64,000 nt of DNA from Candidatus Brevifilum fermentans (GCA_945877125.1 CAMCQT010000005.1:1-64000); one strand, 5' to 3'. Shown: positions 35,122 through 43,671, counted from the stretch's first letter. Made by a program: numbers and translations. The notes: generated by a model not told the origin, from the sequence alone.

Positions 35122-35597
35122 TATTTCACCTGTACTATTTTTCCATCGGTCATCTTTTGCAAGTCTGAGGTCTTCAATTCAAAAATGGCATTGGGTGTTC
35201 CCGCCGCCGCCCAGATGGTTGGATACGGCAGGAAATCTTCATCGAGATACGTTTCCATTTTTTCTGGATGACCGATGGGAGGCACGCCGCCGATGGCAAA
35301 CCCTGTAACGGTTCGCACGAAATCGGCATCGGCGCGGCTAATGGATTCTCCCGCATACCCGCTGATGCGTTTCTCATCCACGCGATTTGCGCCGCTGGTT
35401 AAAACCAAGATCGGCTTACCGCTGGTCTTGCCGCGGAAAATAAGCGACTTGACGATCTGTCCCAGTTCACAGCCTGCGCGGTCTGCCGCCTCCTGCGCCG
35501 TGCGCGTGGATTCGGCGTGCTCGATCACGCTATATTCATAGCCAAGAGCGTTTAATAAATTTTGTATCTTTTGAGCAGATGGGGAAAGTTGGTTCAT
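35121..35597 (-). CDS. YbaK/EbsC family aminoacyl-tRNA deacylase
   Basis: 158 residues with one YbaK/ProX domain: IEHAESTRTAQEAADRAG, IVKSLIFRGKTSGKPILVL (the catalytic Lys in KSL), GFAIGGVPPIGH and the late LDEDFLPYPTIWAAAGTPN. These enzymes clear mischarged tRNAs such as Cys-tRNA-Pro. The ATG at 35597 is chosen; upstream sequence is the divergent promoter. There is no ribosome site and a TATAAT ends about seven bases before the ATG, so the mRNA is probably leaderless. Confidence 0.88.
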   Translation of the reverse strand: MNQLSPSAQKIQNLLNALGYEYSVIEHAESTRTAQEAADRAGCELGQIVKSLIFRGKTSGKPILVLTSGANRVDEKRISGYAGESISRADADFVRTVTGFAIGGVPPIGHPEKMETYLDEDFLPYPTIWAAAGTPNAIFELKTSDLQKMTDGKIVQVK

Positions 35598-35604
35598 GCC
35601 ACAT

Positions 35605-35612
35605 ATTATAAT
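35605..35612. promoter_or_regulatory. overlapping divergent -10 elements, both leaderless
   Basis: The 8-base core ATTATAAT reads TATAAT on both strands (35607-35612 plus; 35605-35610 minus). Six or seven bases separate each from the next ATG (35619 and 35597). Both transcripts would start at or next to the ATG. Confidence 0.55.
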
Positions 35613-35618
35613 TGTTGC

Positions 35619-36317
35619 ATGCCTACACAAGAAGAAATCTACAAAACCGAAGGGGACAAATACGAGGCGTTGATTGCCCGTGAAGACTATCAAGGAAATA
35701 TCATGCGTGCATTGCATGAGATCACTTCTCTGGAAAACCGTGTTGTTTATGATCTTGGGGCGGGCACGGGGCGTTTGGCTTGCCTGCTCGCGCCGCATGT
35801 TTCATCTGTCCATGCTTTTGATATTTCTGAAGAAATGCTGCGCGTCTGTCGTGAGAAATTCGTCGCCAGCGGATCAACCAACTGGCAGGTGGATGTCGCC
35901 GATCACCGTCAATTGCCAGTGGAGGATACCTCCGCAGACCTTGTTGTCTCTGGCTGGAGCTTGAGCTATCTCGCAGTCTGGAATCCTGGATCAGCGCGGG
36001 AGGAATTGGAAAAATGGCTGGGCGAAATGAAACGCGTCTTACGACCGAACAGTTACATTGTCCTATTTGAATCGCTGGGCACGGGCAATGAGTCGCCGAT
36101 TCAATTGGAGCATCTCAAGGATTTTTATCCGTGGCTTGACGAGGTTGGTTTCCAACACAACTGGATCCGCACAGATTACAAATTTGATTCTCTCGATGAA
36201 GCAGAGTTTCTATCCCGCTTTTTCTTTGGCGACGAGTTGGGCAACAAAGTGAAGGAAAATAAATGGGTGATTTTGCCTGAGTGTACGGGCGTGTGGTGGA
36301 GGGAAATGAAAGGATGA
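35619..36317 (+). CDS. SAM-dependent methyltransferase
   Basis: 232 residues. Class I methyltransferase: motif I VVYDLGAGTGRLACLLAP, motif II region VHAFDISEEMLRVCREK, then VDVADHRQLPVEDTSADLVV and VSGWSLSYLAV. It has no membrane segment. The ATG at 35619 has no ribosome site and follows a TATAAT by six bases, so leaderless. Substrate is unknown; Methyltransf_11-type small-molecule enzymes are the closest in pattern. A bidirectional terminator follows. Confidence 0.88.
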   Translation: MPTQEEIYKTEGDKYEALIAREDYQGNIMRALHEITSLENRVVYDLGAGTGRLACLLAPHVSSVHAFDISEEMLRVCREKFVASGSTNWQVDVADHRQLPVEDTSADLVVSGWSLSYLAVWNPGSAREELEKWLGEMKRVLRPNSYIVLFESLGTGNESPIQLEHLKDFYPWLDEVGFQHNWIRTDYKFDSLDEAEFLSRFFFGDELGNKVKENKWVILPECTGVWWREMKG

Positions 36318-36340
36318 AATATGAAGGATGAAGGATGAAA

Positions 36341-36371
36341 AAAAGACTGCCCTGCTGGACGGTCTTTTTTT
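36341..36371. terminator. bidirectional intrinsic terminator
   Basis: AAAGACTGCCC pairs with GGACGGTCTTT, with flanking A and T runs. It separates the methyltransferase from the convergent membrane-protein gene. Confidence 0.8.
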
Positions 36372-36380
36372 CATAAAAAT

Positions 36381-36941
36381 CTATTCCTGTATCTTGAATT
36401 TATTTTTGGTTGCCATAATTATCCCGATCAAAATTAATAAAATACTTGTGCCTGCGAAGAACCATTTGATTGTGGATATTAAAGTGAGAATCCATGCGAG
36501 CGCTGTGGGTTGTGACGGAAATACGGAAAGCAGGATTACGATGACGATGTTTTCAAGCAGGTCAAAGAACCACGCGCCCAGCGGCATGATGTTGAATTTT
36601 CGCATGGGACTGGTTGACGCAAATCCGCGCTGGAAGAGCCATGAGATCAGCAAGCCAAAGAAAAATAAATATACAATGGGATAAATAATATCCACTGTCA
36701 GTTCCACGCCACGGTAGAACGGGCGACCATACTCACCGTATTCATTGATCATGCCAAAGATTTTCGTGGGGCTTGCAAAGAGCATCAAGTCAAGCGGCTG
36801 AACTCCGCCTTTGTCTCCTTGCATCATGGCTTGAACAAGTGGCAGGAGAAAACCTGAGAAAAAAGCATCGAGCAAAAACAGGATAAAAATAAGCCAGCCT
36901 TTATTCCATTGATAAAACCGTTTTGAAATATTTTTGAACAT
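36381..36941 (-). CDS. hypothetical membrane protein
   Basis: 186 residues with four hydrophobic helices and a large loop after the first (MMQGDKGGVQPLDLMLFASP). The text 'PLGAWFFDLLENI' before the third helix is notable; similar motifs occur in uncharacterised four-helix membrane proteins. GGAGG lies five bases before the ATG. No family is recognised, and the neighbours (methyltransferase, NUDIX) give no clear clue. Confidence 0.65.
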   Translation of the reverse strand: MFKNISKRFYQWNKGWLIFILFLLDAFFSGFLLPLVQAMMQGDKGGVQPLDLMLFASPTKIFGMINEYGEYGRPFYRGVELTVDIIYPIVYLFFFGLLISWLFQRGFASTSPMRKFNIMPLGAWFFDLLENIVIVILLSVFPSQPTALAWILTLISTIKWFFAGTSILLILIGIIMATKNKFKIQE

Positions 36942-36981
36942 ATTGCCTCCATAATAAAGTTTCCAAACTTAAGATTGATCT

Positions 36982-37446
36982 TTATTTGATCAGCGCCTCT
37001 CCGCCAAGCAGGGCATCTTCTACCCGTTGTTTATGTTGACCGTGCATCGGCAGGAAATCCATTTCTTGCAGAGAGTAATATCCGAAGTTTGTGGTTTCGT
37101 TGCTCAATCCCAGTTCGCCTTCGATGATTTCGGCTTCAAAACTTAGGACAATGAAGAAGGCTTTATTTCCATCGGGATAGATAACCAGTTGGTCAGGATT
37201 GCTGTACACACCGATCAAGCGGGTTGCACATACTTTCAAGCCAGTTTCCTCCCACACTTCGCGTTCACACGCCTGAGCCGCGCTCTCGCCTGATTCCATG
37301 CCGCCGCCGGGCAGGCACCAGCGTCCGTTATCTGCACGCTGGGTGAGTAATACTTTTTCGCGGTTTGTGTCAAAGATCGTAGCACTGCACCCTACGCGTA
37401 ACTTGCCTTCTTTTCCGAGTTTGGGGCCAAATAATACTTGTGACAT
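36982..37446 (-). CDS. NUDIX hydrolase
   Basis: 154 residues. The Nudix box GGGMESGESAAQACEREVWE continues with ETGL and has all catalytic Glu residues (form GX5EX7REUXEEXGU). It cleaves a nucleoside diphosphate linked to another group, in the cytoplasm. The ATG at 37446 has AAAAGGA about eight bases upstream; a longer frame begins within the divergent promoter. The substrate cannot be told. Confidence 0.9.
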   Translation of the reverse strand: MSQVLFGPKLGKEGKLRVGCSATIFDTNREKVLLTQRADNGRWCLPGGGMESGESAAQACEREVWEETGLKVCATRLIGVYSNPDQLVIYPDGNKAFFIVLSFEAEIIEGELGLSNETTNFGYYSLQEMDFLPMHGQHKQRVEDALLGGEALIK

Positions 37447-37490
37447 AAATAGATTCCTTTTTATTTTTTTTATTCCAAAAAATTGTTTAC

Positions 37491-37498
37491 AGTATAAT
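37491..37498. promoter_or_regulatory. divergent -10 elements between NUDIX and lipoprotein genes
   Basis: AGTATAAT contains TATAAT on the plus strand (37493-37498, 33 bases before the ATG at 37531) and TATACT on the minus strand (37491-37496, 45 bases before the NUDIX ATG). No -35 hexamers stand out. Confidence 0.4.
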
Positions 37499-37530
37499 GC
37501 CGTTACCACTTTATATTTATAGGAGCAAAA

Positions 37531-38238
37531 ATGAAAAACTCAAAAATAATTTCTCTTTCCGTGTTGCTGTTGGTGACCATGCTCGCTTGTTCCTCGGTTT
37601 CAAACTTTGTAGCAACTCCCACCTCTGCACCGTTACCTACGCCTACACTGTTGCCCACGCCTACACTATTGCCTACACCCACACCGAAACCTGTGCTTTT
37701 TGAGGACAGTGAATTTATTGATTCTTGTAATGTTGAGTCTACAACGGATGTTGAGCGTTTTGTGGAAAATAGTCAATTTAATATGCGTGTGTTGACTCCG
37801 TTGTATGTTGCGTGGACTGAATGCACGAAAACCGAATATGCAGATTTTGTCATGGAAGTTGATGCCGCGCAAGTTAGCGGTCCCAATAATAATACGTACG
37901 GCATAATTTTCCGCTATGGGCTTGAGGCAGATGAGTTTTATGCTTTTCTGATCAGCGGCGATGGGTTTTACGTTTTTACTGTCGATGGTGCGAAGCGCGA
38001 GGAACCTGAGTTTCTCGTTGATTGGACGGAGTCGTCTGCGATTAATCAAGGCGCACAGACCAATCGTCTCAAAGTTGTTGCGGTTGGCGGAAACATGAAA
38101 TATTACGTTAATGACCAACTTTTGGGTGAAGTACAGGATGTCCGCTTTACTACTGGCACAGTTGGCTTTTTTGCCGGCACATTGGAAGAAGGCAACGTGC
38201 AAGTTTCTTTTGACAATCTTAAGATTTCACAGCCGTAA
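37531..38238 (+). CDS. lipoprotein with Thr/Pro repeat linker and LamG-like domain
   Basis: 235 residues. The lipobox VTMLAC (Cys20) is followed by a linker of repeated PTPTLL units (residues ~35-52). The C-terminal ~165 residues look like a concanavalin-type jelly roll (YGIIFRYGLEADEFYAFLIS, then YYVNDQLLGEVQDVRFTTGT and a closing VQVSFDNLKI). This is the pattern of DUF1080/LamG-like carbohydrate-binding domains. An AGGAG lies five bases before the ATG. Function unknown. Confidence 0.75.
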   Translation: MKNSKIISLSVLLLVTMLACSSVSNFVATPTSAPLPTPTLLPTPTLLPTPTPKPVLFEDSEFIDSCNVESTTDVERFVENSQFNMRVLTPLYVAWTECTKTEYADFVMEVDAAQVSGPNNNTYGIIFRYGLEADEFYAFLISGDGFYVFTVDGAKREEPEFLVDWTESSAINQGAQTNRLKVVAVGGNMKYYVNDQLLGEVQDVRFTTGTVGFFAGTLEEGNVQVSFDNLKISQP

Positions 38239-38256
38239 TTGACAGCGGCTAAAAAT

Positions 38257-38290
38257 AAAACGAGGGCGCGTATGCGCCCTCGTTTTATTT
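38257..38290. terminator. bidirectional intrinsic terminator
   Basis: A perfect 13-bp stem, AAAACGAGGGCGC with its complement, with a four-base loop and T-rich flank. It overlaps the last codons of the pirin gene and ends the lipoprotein gene. Confidence 0.85.
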
Positions 38291-39127
38291 AATAAATGTG
38301 CCGTTGCGTAGGTCTGCCAGCGTTTGTTGAATTTCTTCAACGGTGTTCATGACGAATGGTCCATAGGGGACGATGGGTTCCTTGAACGGTGCGCCTGCGA
38401 TCAACATGAAGCGCACGCCCGTTTCGCTTTTAACTTCGAGTTGATTTCCATCGTCGTTGAAGACTACCATGCCGACAGATTCTACAACCTCGCCAGAGAA
38501 CTCGCCTGTGCCTTCAAAGACGTAGGCTAGGACGGTGTGTCCGCTTGGGATTGGATAAATGAATCTCGAAGCAGGTGCCAGCTTCACGTCCATGTAAAGC
38601 GGCGAGGCGGCGATCTCTGTCACGGGGCCGTGAATCCCATCCAATTCTCCGGCTACGAGTCGAATTGTGACACCGTCTTTTTTGATAACGGGGATGGTAG
38701 ATGATTTCACTTCCTGATAACGAGGCTGGCTCATTTTTTCGGCGGCGGGTAAATTGACCCAAAGCTGAAAGCCGTAAATATTTCCGCTTTCGCCGCGACG
38801 GGGCATTTCTTCGTGCAGGATGCCGCGTCCGCTGGTCATCCATTGCACGTCGCCGGGACCGATGATTCCGGCATTGCCGAGGCTGTCACGGTGACTGACG
38901 GAGCCATCCAAAATATAGGTGACGGTTTCGATGCCGCGATGCGGATGTGTGGGGAAGCCGCGCAGGGGACCTTCGAGCGGGTTGTTGAATGCAAAATGAT
39001 CGAAGAGCAGAAATGGGTCGTGTTCGTTGCTGGCACGCGGAGAGACGGAGCGGCGTAATAAAACGCCCGCGCCTTCCAGTGCAAGTTGAGGTTCGATGAT
39101 TTGGGATACAGTTCTAAAGTTTGTCAT
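38285..39127 (-). CDS. pirin family protein (quercetinase-like cupin)
   Basis: 280 residues forming two cupin folds. The iron ligands are in GFPTHPHRGIETVTYILDG (His, His), with GDVQWMTSGRGILHEEMPR (His, Glu) typical of pirins. Pirins act as redox-sensing partners or quercetin dioxygenases; the physiological substrate is usually unknown. The gene stands alone between a convergent lipoprotein and a divergent fmdB-like gene. Confidence 0.9.
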   Translation of the reverse strand: MTNFRTVSQIIEPQLALEGAGVLLRRSVSPRASNEHDPFLLFDHFAFNNPLEGPLRGFPTHPHRGIETVTYILDGSVSHRDSLGNAGIIGPGDVQWMTSGRGILHEEMPRRGESGNIYGFQLWVNLPAAEKMSQPRYQEVKSSTIPVIKKDGVTIRLVAGELDGIHGPVTEIAASPLYMDVKLAPASRFIYPIPSGHTVLAYVFEGTGEFSGEVVESVGMVVFNDDGNQLEVKSETGVRFMLIAGAPFKEPIVPYGPFVMNTVEEIQQTLADLRNGTFIK

Positions 39128-39261
39128 GTGCTTATTGATGAGGCGGGGGGCGCTGTTATTACCAAAAAACTTTTTTTTGGCAGACTGTAACTTTTTGGCG
39201 TTTCAAGTATCTAATTTTATTGGAGTTATAAAATTTTGGAAATTATTCAATAGGAGTAATC

Positions 39262-39477
39262 ATGCCGATTTATGAATTTGTATGTACCGAGTGTAATAAA
39301 TCTTTTGAAGACCTTGTGTTCAGCTTTAGTAAAATTGATGAGGTGGTTTGCCCTGCCTGTGGCAGCAGCCAGGTGAAGAAAAAGATGTCCACTTTTTCTT
39401 CCAAATCAGCGGCAGGCGCAAGTTCGTTTTCGTTGGGACCAAGCTCCGCTTCTTCGTGCGGCACTGGCAGTGTTTGA
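39262..39477 (+). CDS. FmdB-family zinc-ribbon protein
   Basis: 71 residues. MPIYEFVCTECNKSFEDLV and VVCPACGSSQVKKKMSTF give the two CxxC knuckles of the FmdB zinc ribbon; the tail is Ser/Ala/Gly-rich and disordered. AGGAG lies before the ATG. Such proteins are thought to be small regulators. It lies upstream of the structured leader at 39.5-39.8 kb. Confidence 0.9.
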   Translation: MPIYEFVCTECNKSFEDLVFSFSKIDEVVCPACGSSQVKKKMSTFSSKSAAGASSFSLGPSSASSCGTGSV

Positions 39478-39508
39478 GGGGGGTAAATCCCGATCGGCCG
39501 TGAGCTGA

Positions 39509-39613
39509 TCTTCCTGATAAAAACCGCTCTCTATCTGTAGATAAATGTAAAACTAACAAAAACGCAAGGCTGTCCGGTACTTTAATCCTACTCTTGGATT
39601 TGGTTTCCCGAAA
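39509..39613 (+). other. weaker aptamer-like segment upstream of the leader
   Basis: Between fmdB and the c-di-GMP-like leader there is a segment with AAAACC, a small hairpin (TATCTGTAGATA), ACGCAAGGC (39562-39570), an ATCC/GGAT stem and GGTTTCCCGAAA. The order resembles c-di-GMP-I aptamers (CAAACC, hairpin, CGCAAAGC, stem, GGTTACCGA), but several core bases differ. It may be a decayed or first tandem aptamer, or chance. Confidence 0.25.
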
Positions 39614-39685
39614 TTATTATGATAACCTGTAAATGGTTGATGTGTCATTTATATATTATGAAAACTTAGCAGCATCTTCATAGCA

Positions 39686-39760
39686 TCTCTGTCGAAGAAT
39701 GGAGACACAAAACCAAGGAATCAAAGTAGTCTTTTACTATGATTACCAGGTTGCCGAATA
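39686..39760 (+). promoter_or_regulatory. candidate c-di-GMP-I-like riboswitch aptamer
   Basis: The 3' part TATGATTACCAGGTTGCCGA (39738-39757) closely follows the conserved end of c-di-GMP-I (GEMM-I) aptamers, and CAAAG at 39722-39726 matches their CAAAG box. The base after CAAAG is T where C is usual, and its partner is A where G is usual, a compatible change. The P1b hairpin with its GAAA loop is not evident, and the P3 stem is short and lacks a tetraloop receptor. A terminator follows with a mutually exclusive pairing (CCAGG 39746-39750 with CCTGG 39777-39781). Known c-di-GMP-I switches often control surface proteins, as here. Motif match is partial. Confidence 0.45.
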
Positions 39761-39769
39761 CATCACAGC

Positions 39770-39799
39770 AAAACTGCCTGGCTTACTAGGCAGTTTTTT
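39770..39799 (+). terminator. leader terminator before the lyase/Ig protein
   Basis: AAACTGCCT (39771-39779) pairs with AGGCAGTTT (39788-39796), followed by a T run, all within the leader and 26 bases before the ATG at 39825. The left arm can instead pair with CCAGG of the aptamer, so it fits a riboswitch expression platform. Confidence 0.8.
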
Positions 39800-39824
39800 G
39801 TTGTTCAATAATAAGGAGAGCGTA

Positions 39825-42800
39825 ATGAATAAGAAAATTTACCAATTAGTGAGTGCCTTTGTGGTATTTATTCTGGTATTTGGGAACTCTATTAGCGCGG
39901 ACGCCGCTTCCACAGATGGTGCGCTGAGGCTGCAAAGTCAGGTTGTTGCAATTCCAGCTTTTCCCGGGGCGGAAGGATTTGGGGCGAATACAATTGGCGG
40001 GCGGGGCGGAACTGTGTACGAGGTGACCAATACCAACGACGCTGGTGCGGGAAGTTTGAGAAGTTGTGTTGAAGCAACTGGTCCCAGAATTTGTATATTT
40101 AAAGTTGGAGGACTGATAAGCCTCAATTCTCCTTTGACGATCAGAAATCCGTTTATCACCATTGCAGGTCAGACGGCCCCCGGTGGTGGAATTACCATTA
40201 AATTAGGAACGGCAACTGAGGCATTCTCCACTCAAACTCACGATGTTATTATCCGCTACATCACCATTAGACCCGGACCGGGCGGAGAAAATCATACCAA
40301 CCAAATCGCAAAAAACGGCAGCGAGCTATACAATATCATCATTGACCATAACTCCATGAGTTGGGGTGTTGATTCGAATATTGAAACCTGGTATAGAGTG
40401 CGGGATGCCACAATTCAGTGGTCACTAATTTCTGAGGCGTTGGATAATAGTACGCACTCAAAAGGCGCCCACAGCAAAGGGATTATGATCGGCGGCTATA
40501 AAGGCAGTGAATCTGGCGGCAAAGGCTCAGAAAATATATCCATCCTTAATGACCTTATGGCTCATAATGCGGATAGAAATCCTCTTATGCAATTATGCGG
40601 CATTGCACAGGTGATTAATAATGTTACCTACAACCCAATGTATAGTTTCTCACATCAGCAGCTTAACTGCCCTTTGGGTGAAAGCTATGTGAACTGGATC
40701 AACAATTATCATAAAAAAGGACCATCCAGCACATCCAGCGATGACCTGAAAATTATCCCCGCAGATAGCGGAGCATGGTCATCTGGGAAAGTTTATGTAA
40801 AGGGAAATATCGGGCCGAGCAGGTCAAATGATACTTTGCCAGAAGCCAATTGGGTTGAGATGAAGTCCGGCGCTCCGGCTGGTGTGATTGTCACTTCTCC
40901 GGCGCCTGCTCCCGCAGTATATTCAACCAGCGCCATCGAAGCATATAACAGCCTCATTGCAGATGGCGGCGCTGGAAATAGCCGAGCCATTGGCTGCGAC
41001 GGGAATTGGTACAACCGCAGAGATTCAATTGATACGAGAATTATCAACGAAGTGAAAGCCGGTACGGGCAAGATCATCGATAACCCATCTCAGGTTGGCG
41101 GTTGGATCGTGCCCGACGCTGGTACTCCCTGCACAGATAGCGATCACGATGGGATGCCCGACACCTGGGAACAGTCGTCGGGTCTCAATCCAAATACTCC
41201 AGACGGCTCAGGTGATAAAGACGGGGATGGGTACACAAATGTTGAAGAATATTTCAATGGGACAACTTCCCAAAATACAACGCCACCGACAACGATCTCT
41301 GTTAAAACAGCGGTGACTACTCATATTTCGGGGCCGGCTGCCAGTGTGGATTTCATCGTCACGTTCTCCAAAGATGTAACGGGAGTGGATGTTGCTGATT
41401 TTAGCTTGACGACAAACGGCGTATCTGGCGCAGCTGTGAGTGGAGTCAGCGGCGCGGGCAGTGTCTACACTGTCAGCGTTAGCACTGGCACAGGCGATGG
41501 TACTCTGCGGCTGGATGTGTCTGCCGGCGCAACTGTCACCGACTTAACAGGAAATCCTTTAGCCGGACTGCCGTATGCGAGCGGCGAAAGTTACACAATT
41601 GACAAAACTGCGCCCGCGTTAATTTCAAGCGTGCGCGTCAATGCCAACCCCACCGTCACTGCCAGTGTAGACTTCACTGTCAGTTTTTCTGAACCAGTCG
41701 CGGGTGTGGATGTCGGCGATTTCACACTATTCAAGACTGGCTTGATCGCTGGTGAATCGATCATGAGCGTAAATGGCGGGCCGAACATCTACACGGTCAG
41801 CGTCAACACGGGCACAGAGAGCGGCGACTTGCGGCTGGATGTGTCTGCTGGCGCAACCGTCACCGACTTGGCTGGAAATCCTTTAGCCGGACTGCCGTAC
41901 ACGAGCGGTGAAAGTTACACAATTGACAAAACTGCGCCCGTGTTAATTTCAAGCGTACGAGCCAATGCCAACCCCGCTGTCACTACCATCGTAGACTTCA
42001 CTGTCAGTTTTTCTGAGCCAGTCGCAGGTGTGGATGTTGGCGATTTTACACTATTCAAAACTGGCATGATCGCCGGTGAATCGATCATGAGCGTAAATGG
42101 CGGGCCGAACATCTACACGGTCAGCGTCAACACGGGCACAGAGAGCGGCGACCTGCGGTTGGATTTGCCCGCCAGCGCAACCGTCACCGACTTGGCTGGA
42201 AATCTATTGGCTGGACTGCCATACGCGAGCGGCGAAAGTTACACAATTGACAGAACCATGCCCGTGGTGATTTCAAGCGCGCGCGTCAATGTTGCCCCGA
42301 CCAGCGCCGCCAGCGTGGACTTCACTGTCAGTTTTTCTGAACCCGTTACGGGTGTGGATGTTGGCGACTTCGCATTATCCAAAACTGGCGCGATCACCGG
42401 TGAATTGGTCACAGGTGTCAATGGCGGAGCATCTGTCTATACGGTCAGTGTCAACACGGGCGTTGGAGATGGTACTTTGCGCCTGGACCTGGTTGATAAC
42501 GATAGCATCGTAGATGTCACCCCCACTCCGCTGGGCGGTGCAGGTTTGGGAAATGGAAACTTTACTGTAGGCGAGACTTATACAATTGATAAAAACGCGC
42601 CGCTGGTGGTGAGCAGTCTGCGCAGTGATTCGAACCCATCCACTGCGGAAAGCATCCATTTTGCTGTGACCTTCACCGAGGCTGTCAGCGGCGTGGATGC
42701 CAGCGACTTTACGCTGACCACAACGGATGGGCTTTCAGGCGCATCCATCACGGGGCTGAGTGGGTCTGCCAATACCTACTCCATTGCCGTCGCAACGGGC

Positions 42801-43541
42801 AGCAATAATGGTACGCTCCGCCTTGACCTAATTGATAATGACAGCATTGTAGATTCTGTGAATCAGCCGCTTGGCGGGCTGGGTGCAGGCAACGGTAACT
42901 TTATAGTAGGCGATATTTATACGATCAACAAAACCCCCATTAACACAGTAAAAATTGTGAGCGAGACATTCAGATCCAACGGTACAAATGACGGCTGGGT
43001 ACTCGAATCAAGTGAAGATAGTAATACGGGCGGGTCGAAGAATTCCAAAGCTGATACCATTAACCTCGGTGATGATGCCAAAGATCGTCAGTATCGCGCC
43101 ATTTTGCATTTCCCTACAAATTACCTGCCTGATAAAGCGGTGGTGACCCAGGTCATTCTCACATTCAAAAGCAAGGGTGTCGTAGGAACTGATCCGTTCA
43201 CCACCCATCAAAATATCTCAGTTGATATTCGCAAAGGTGTGTTCAATAACTCCAGGTTCTTTAATTTTGGGTCTTTGCAAATACAGAGTTTTCAAACTCC
43301 CGCAGATGTGGTCTCGGCGGCTACGATACAGAACAACCCAGTAGACGGCTGGTATTGGGCTATGTTGGACAGCAAGGCTCTTGCGTATATTAATCTTACC
43401 GGCGCAACACAAATTCGGCTTGGTTTCCAACTTGATGATAATGACGATATGAGCGACGATTACATAAAGTTTTATAGTGGCAATTACGGATCGCAAAAAT
43501 ATCGGCCGCAGTTACAGATTCAGTATTATGTGCCGAAATAA
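39825..43541 (+). CDS. large secreted pectate-lyase-like protein with Ig-like repeats and CBM-like end
   Basis: 1238 residues. A signal peptide (to about residue 29, SISADAAS) leads into a right-handed beta-helix of pectate-lyase type (FPGAEGFGANTIGGRGGTVY and the stacked turns TIRNPFITIAGQTAPGGGI, IIIDHNSMSWGVDSNIETW). A calcium loop of thrombospondin-3 type follows (DSDHDGMPDTWEQ, DKDGDGYTNVEEY). Then come five Ig-like domains of about 108-113 residues each, starting near residue 495, and a C-terminal CBM96/DNRLRE-like beta domain (residues ~1045-1238). The start at 39825 has AAGGAG just upstream and a proper signal peptide; an earlier in-frame ATG lies inside the leader hairpins. No anchor is visible, so it is released or wall-bound. 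It likely degrades or adheres to polysaccharide. Confidence 0.88.
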   Translation: MNKKIYQLVSAFVVFILVFGNSISADAASTDGALRLQSQVVAIPAFPGAEGFGANTIGGRGGTVYEVTNTNDAGAGSLRSCVEATGPRICIFKVGGLISLNSPLTIRNPFITIAGQTAPGGGITIKLGTATEAFSTQTHDVIIRYITIRPGPGGENHTNQIAKNGSELYNIIIDHNSMSWGVDSNIETWYRVRDATIQWSLISEALDNSTHSKGAHSKGIMIGGYKGSESGGKGSENISILNDLMAHNADRNPLMQLCGIAQVINNVTYNPMYSFSHQQLNCPLGESYVNWINNYHKKGPSSTSSDDLKIIPADSGAWSSGKVYVKGNIGPSRSNDTLPEANWVEMKSGAPAGVIVTSPAPAPAVYSTSAIEAYNSLIADGGAGNSRAIGCDGNWYNRRDSIDTRIINEVKAGTGKIIDNPSQVGGWIVPDAGTPCTDSDHDGMPDTWEQSSGLNPNTPDGSGDKDGDGYTNVEEYFNGTTSQNTTPPTTISVKTAVTTHISGPAASVDFIVTFSKDVTGVDVADFSLTTNGVSGAAVSGVSGAGSVYTVSVSTGTGDGTLRLDVSAGATVTDLTGNPLAGLPYASGESYTIDKTAPALISSVRVNANPTVTASVDFTVSFSEPVAGVDVGDFTLFKTGLIAGESIMSVNGGPNIYTVSVNTGTESGDLRLDVSAGATVTDLAGNPLAGLPYTSGESYTIDKTAPVLISSVRANANPAVTTIVDFTVSFSEPVAGVDVGDFTLFKTGMIAGESIMSVNGGPNIYTVSVNTGTESGDLRLDLPASATVTDLAGNLLAGLPYASGESYTIDRTMPVVISSARVNVAPTSAASVDFTVSFSEPVTGVDVGDFALSKTGAITGELVTGVNGGASVYTVSVNTGVGDGTLRLDLVDNDSIVDVTPTPLGGAGLGNGNFTVGETYTIDKNAPLVVSSLRSDSNPSTAESIHFAVTFTEAVSGVDASDFTLTTTDGLSGASITGLSGSANTYSIAVATGSNNGTLRLDLIDNDSIVDSVNQPLGGLGAGNGNFIVGDIYTINKTPINTVKIVSETFRSNGTNDGWVLESSEDSNTGGSKNSKADTINLGDDAKDRQYRAILHFPTNYLPDKAVVTQVILTFKSKGVVGTDPFTTHQNISVDIRKGVFNNSRFFNFGSLQIQSFQTPADVVSAATIQNNPVDGWYWAMLDSKALAYINLTGATQIRLGFQLDDNDDMSDDYIKFYSGNYGSQKYRPQLQIQYYVPK
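41581..42228 (+). repeat. two near-identical 324-base tandem units in the Ig-like region
   Basis: Anchor GCGGCGAAAG recurs at 41581, 41905 and 42229 with 324-base spacing; diverged units of ~339 bases follow (boundaries near 42568 and 42906). The first two units are almost identical, so they were copied recently or are kept alike by gene conversion. Confidence 0.85.
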
Positions 43542-43582
43542 ATAGTGTGCTGAAAATTTACGACAATCACACTTCGTGACAA

Positions 43583-43624
43583 AAAATAAAGCACGTCCAA
43601 AAAATTGGGCGTGCTTTATTTTTT
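43583..43624. terminator. bidirectional intrinsic terminator
   Basis: AAATAAAGCACG with CC pairs with GGGCGTGCTTTATTT, with a T run after it. It ends the lyase/Ig gene; the convergent lipoprotein gene ends just beyond. Confidence 0.85.
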
Positions 43625-43671
43625 GTCCACCTTGTTGGGTTCGTTGTGGATGTGCGAGGTGTTGATTTTTT

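Noticed and set aside
39699-39824. An earlier in-frame start for the lyase/Ig protein
   Set aside because: It lies inside the aptamer-like and terminator hairpins and would put 42 residues before a perfect signal peptide; AAGGAG precedes the ATG at 39825.
41305-42930. Regular repeats that might be a CRISPR array
   Set aside because: Period is 324-339 bases and they encode Ig-like domains; no short direct repeats with unique spacers.
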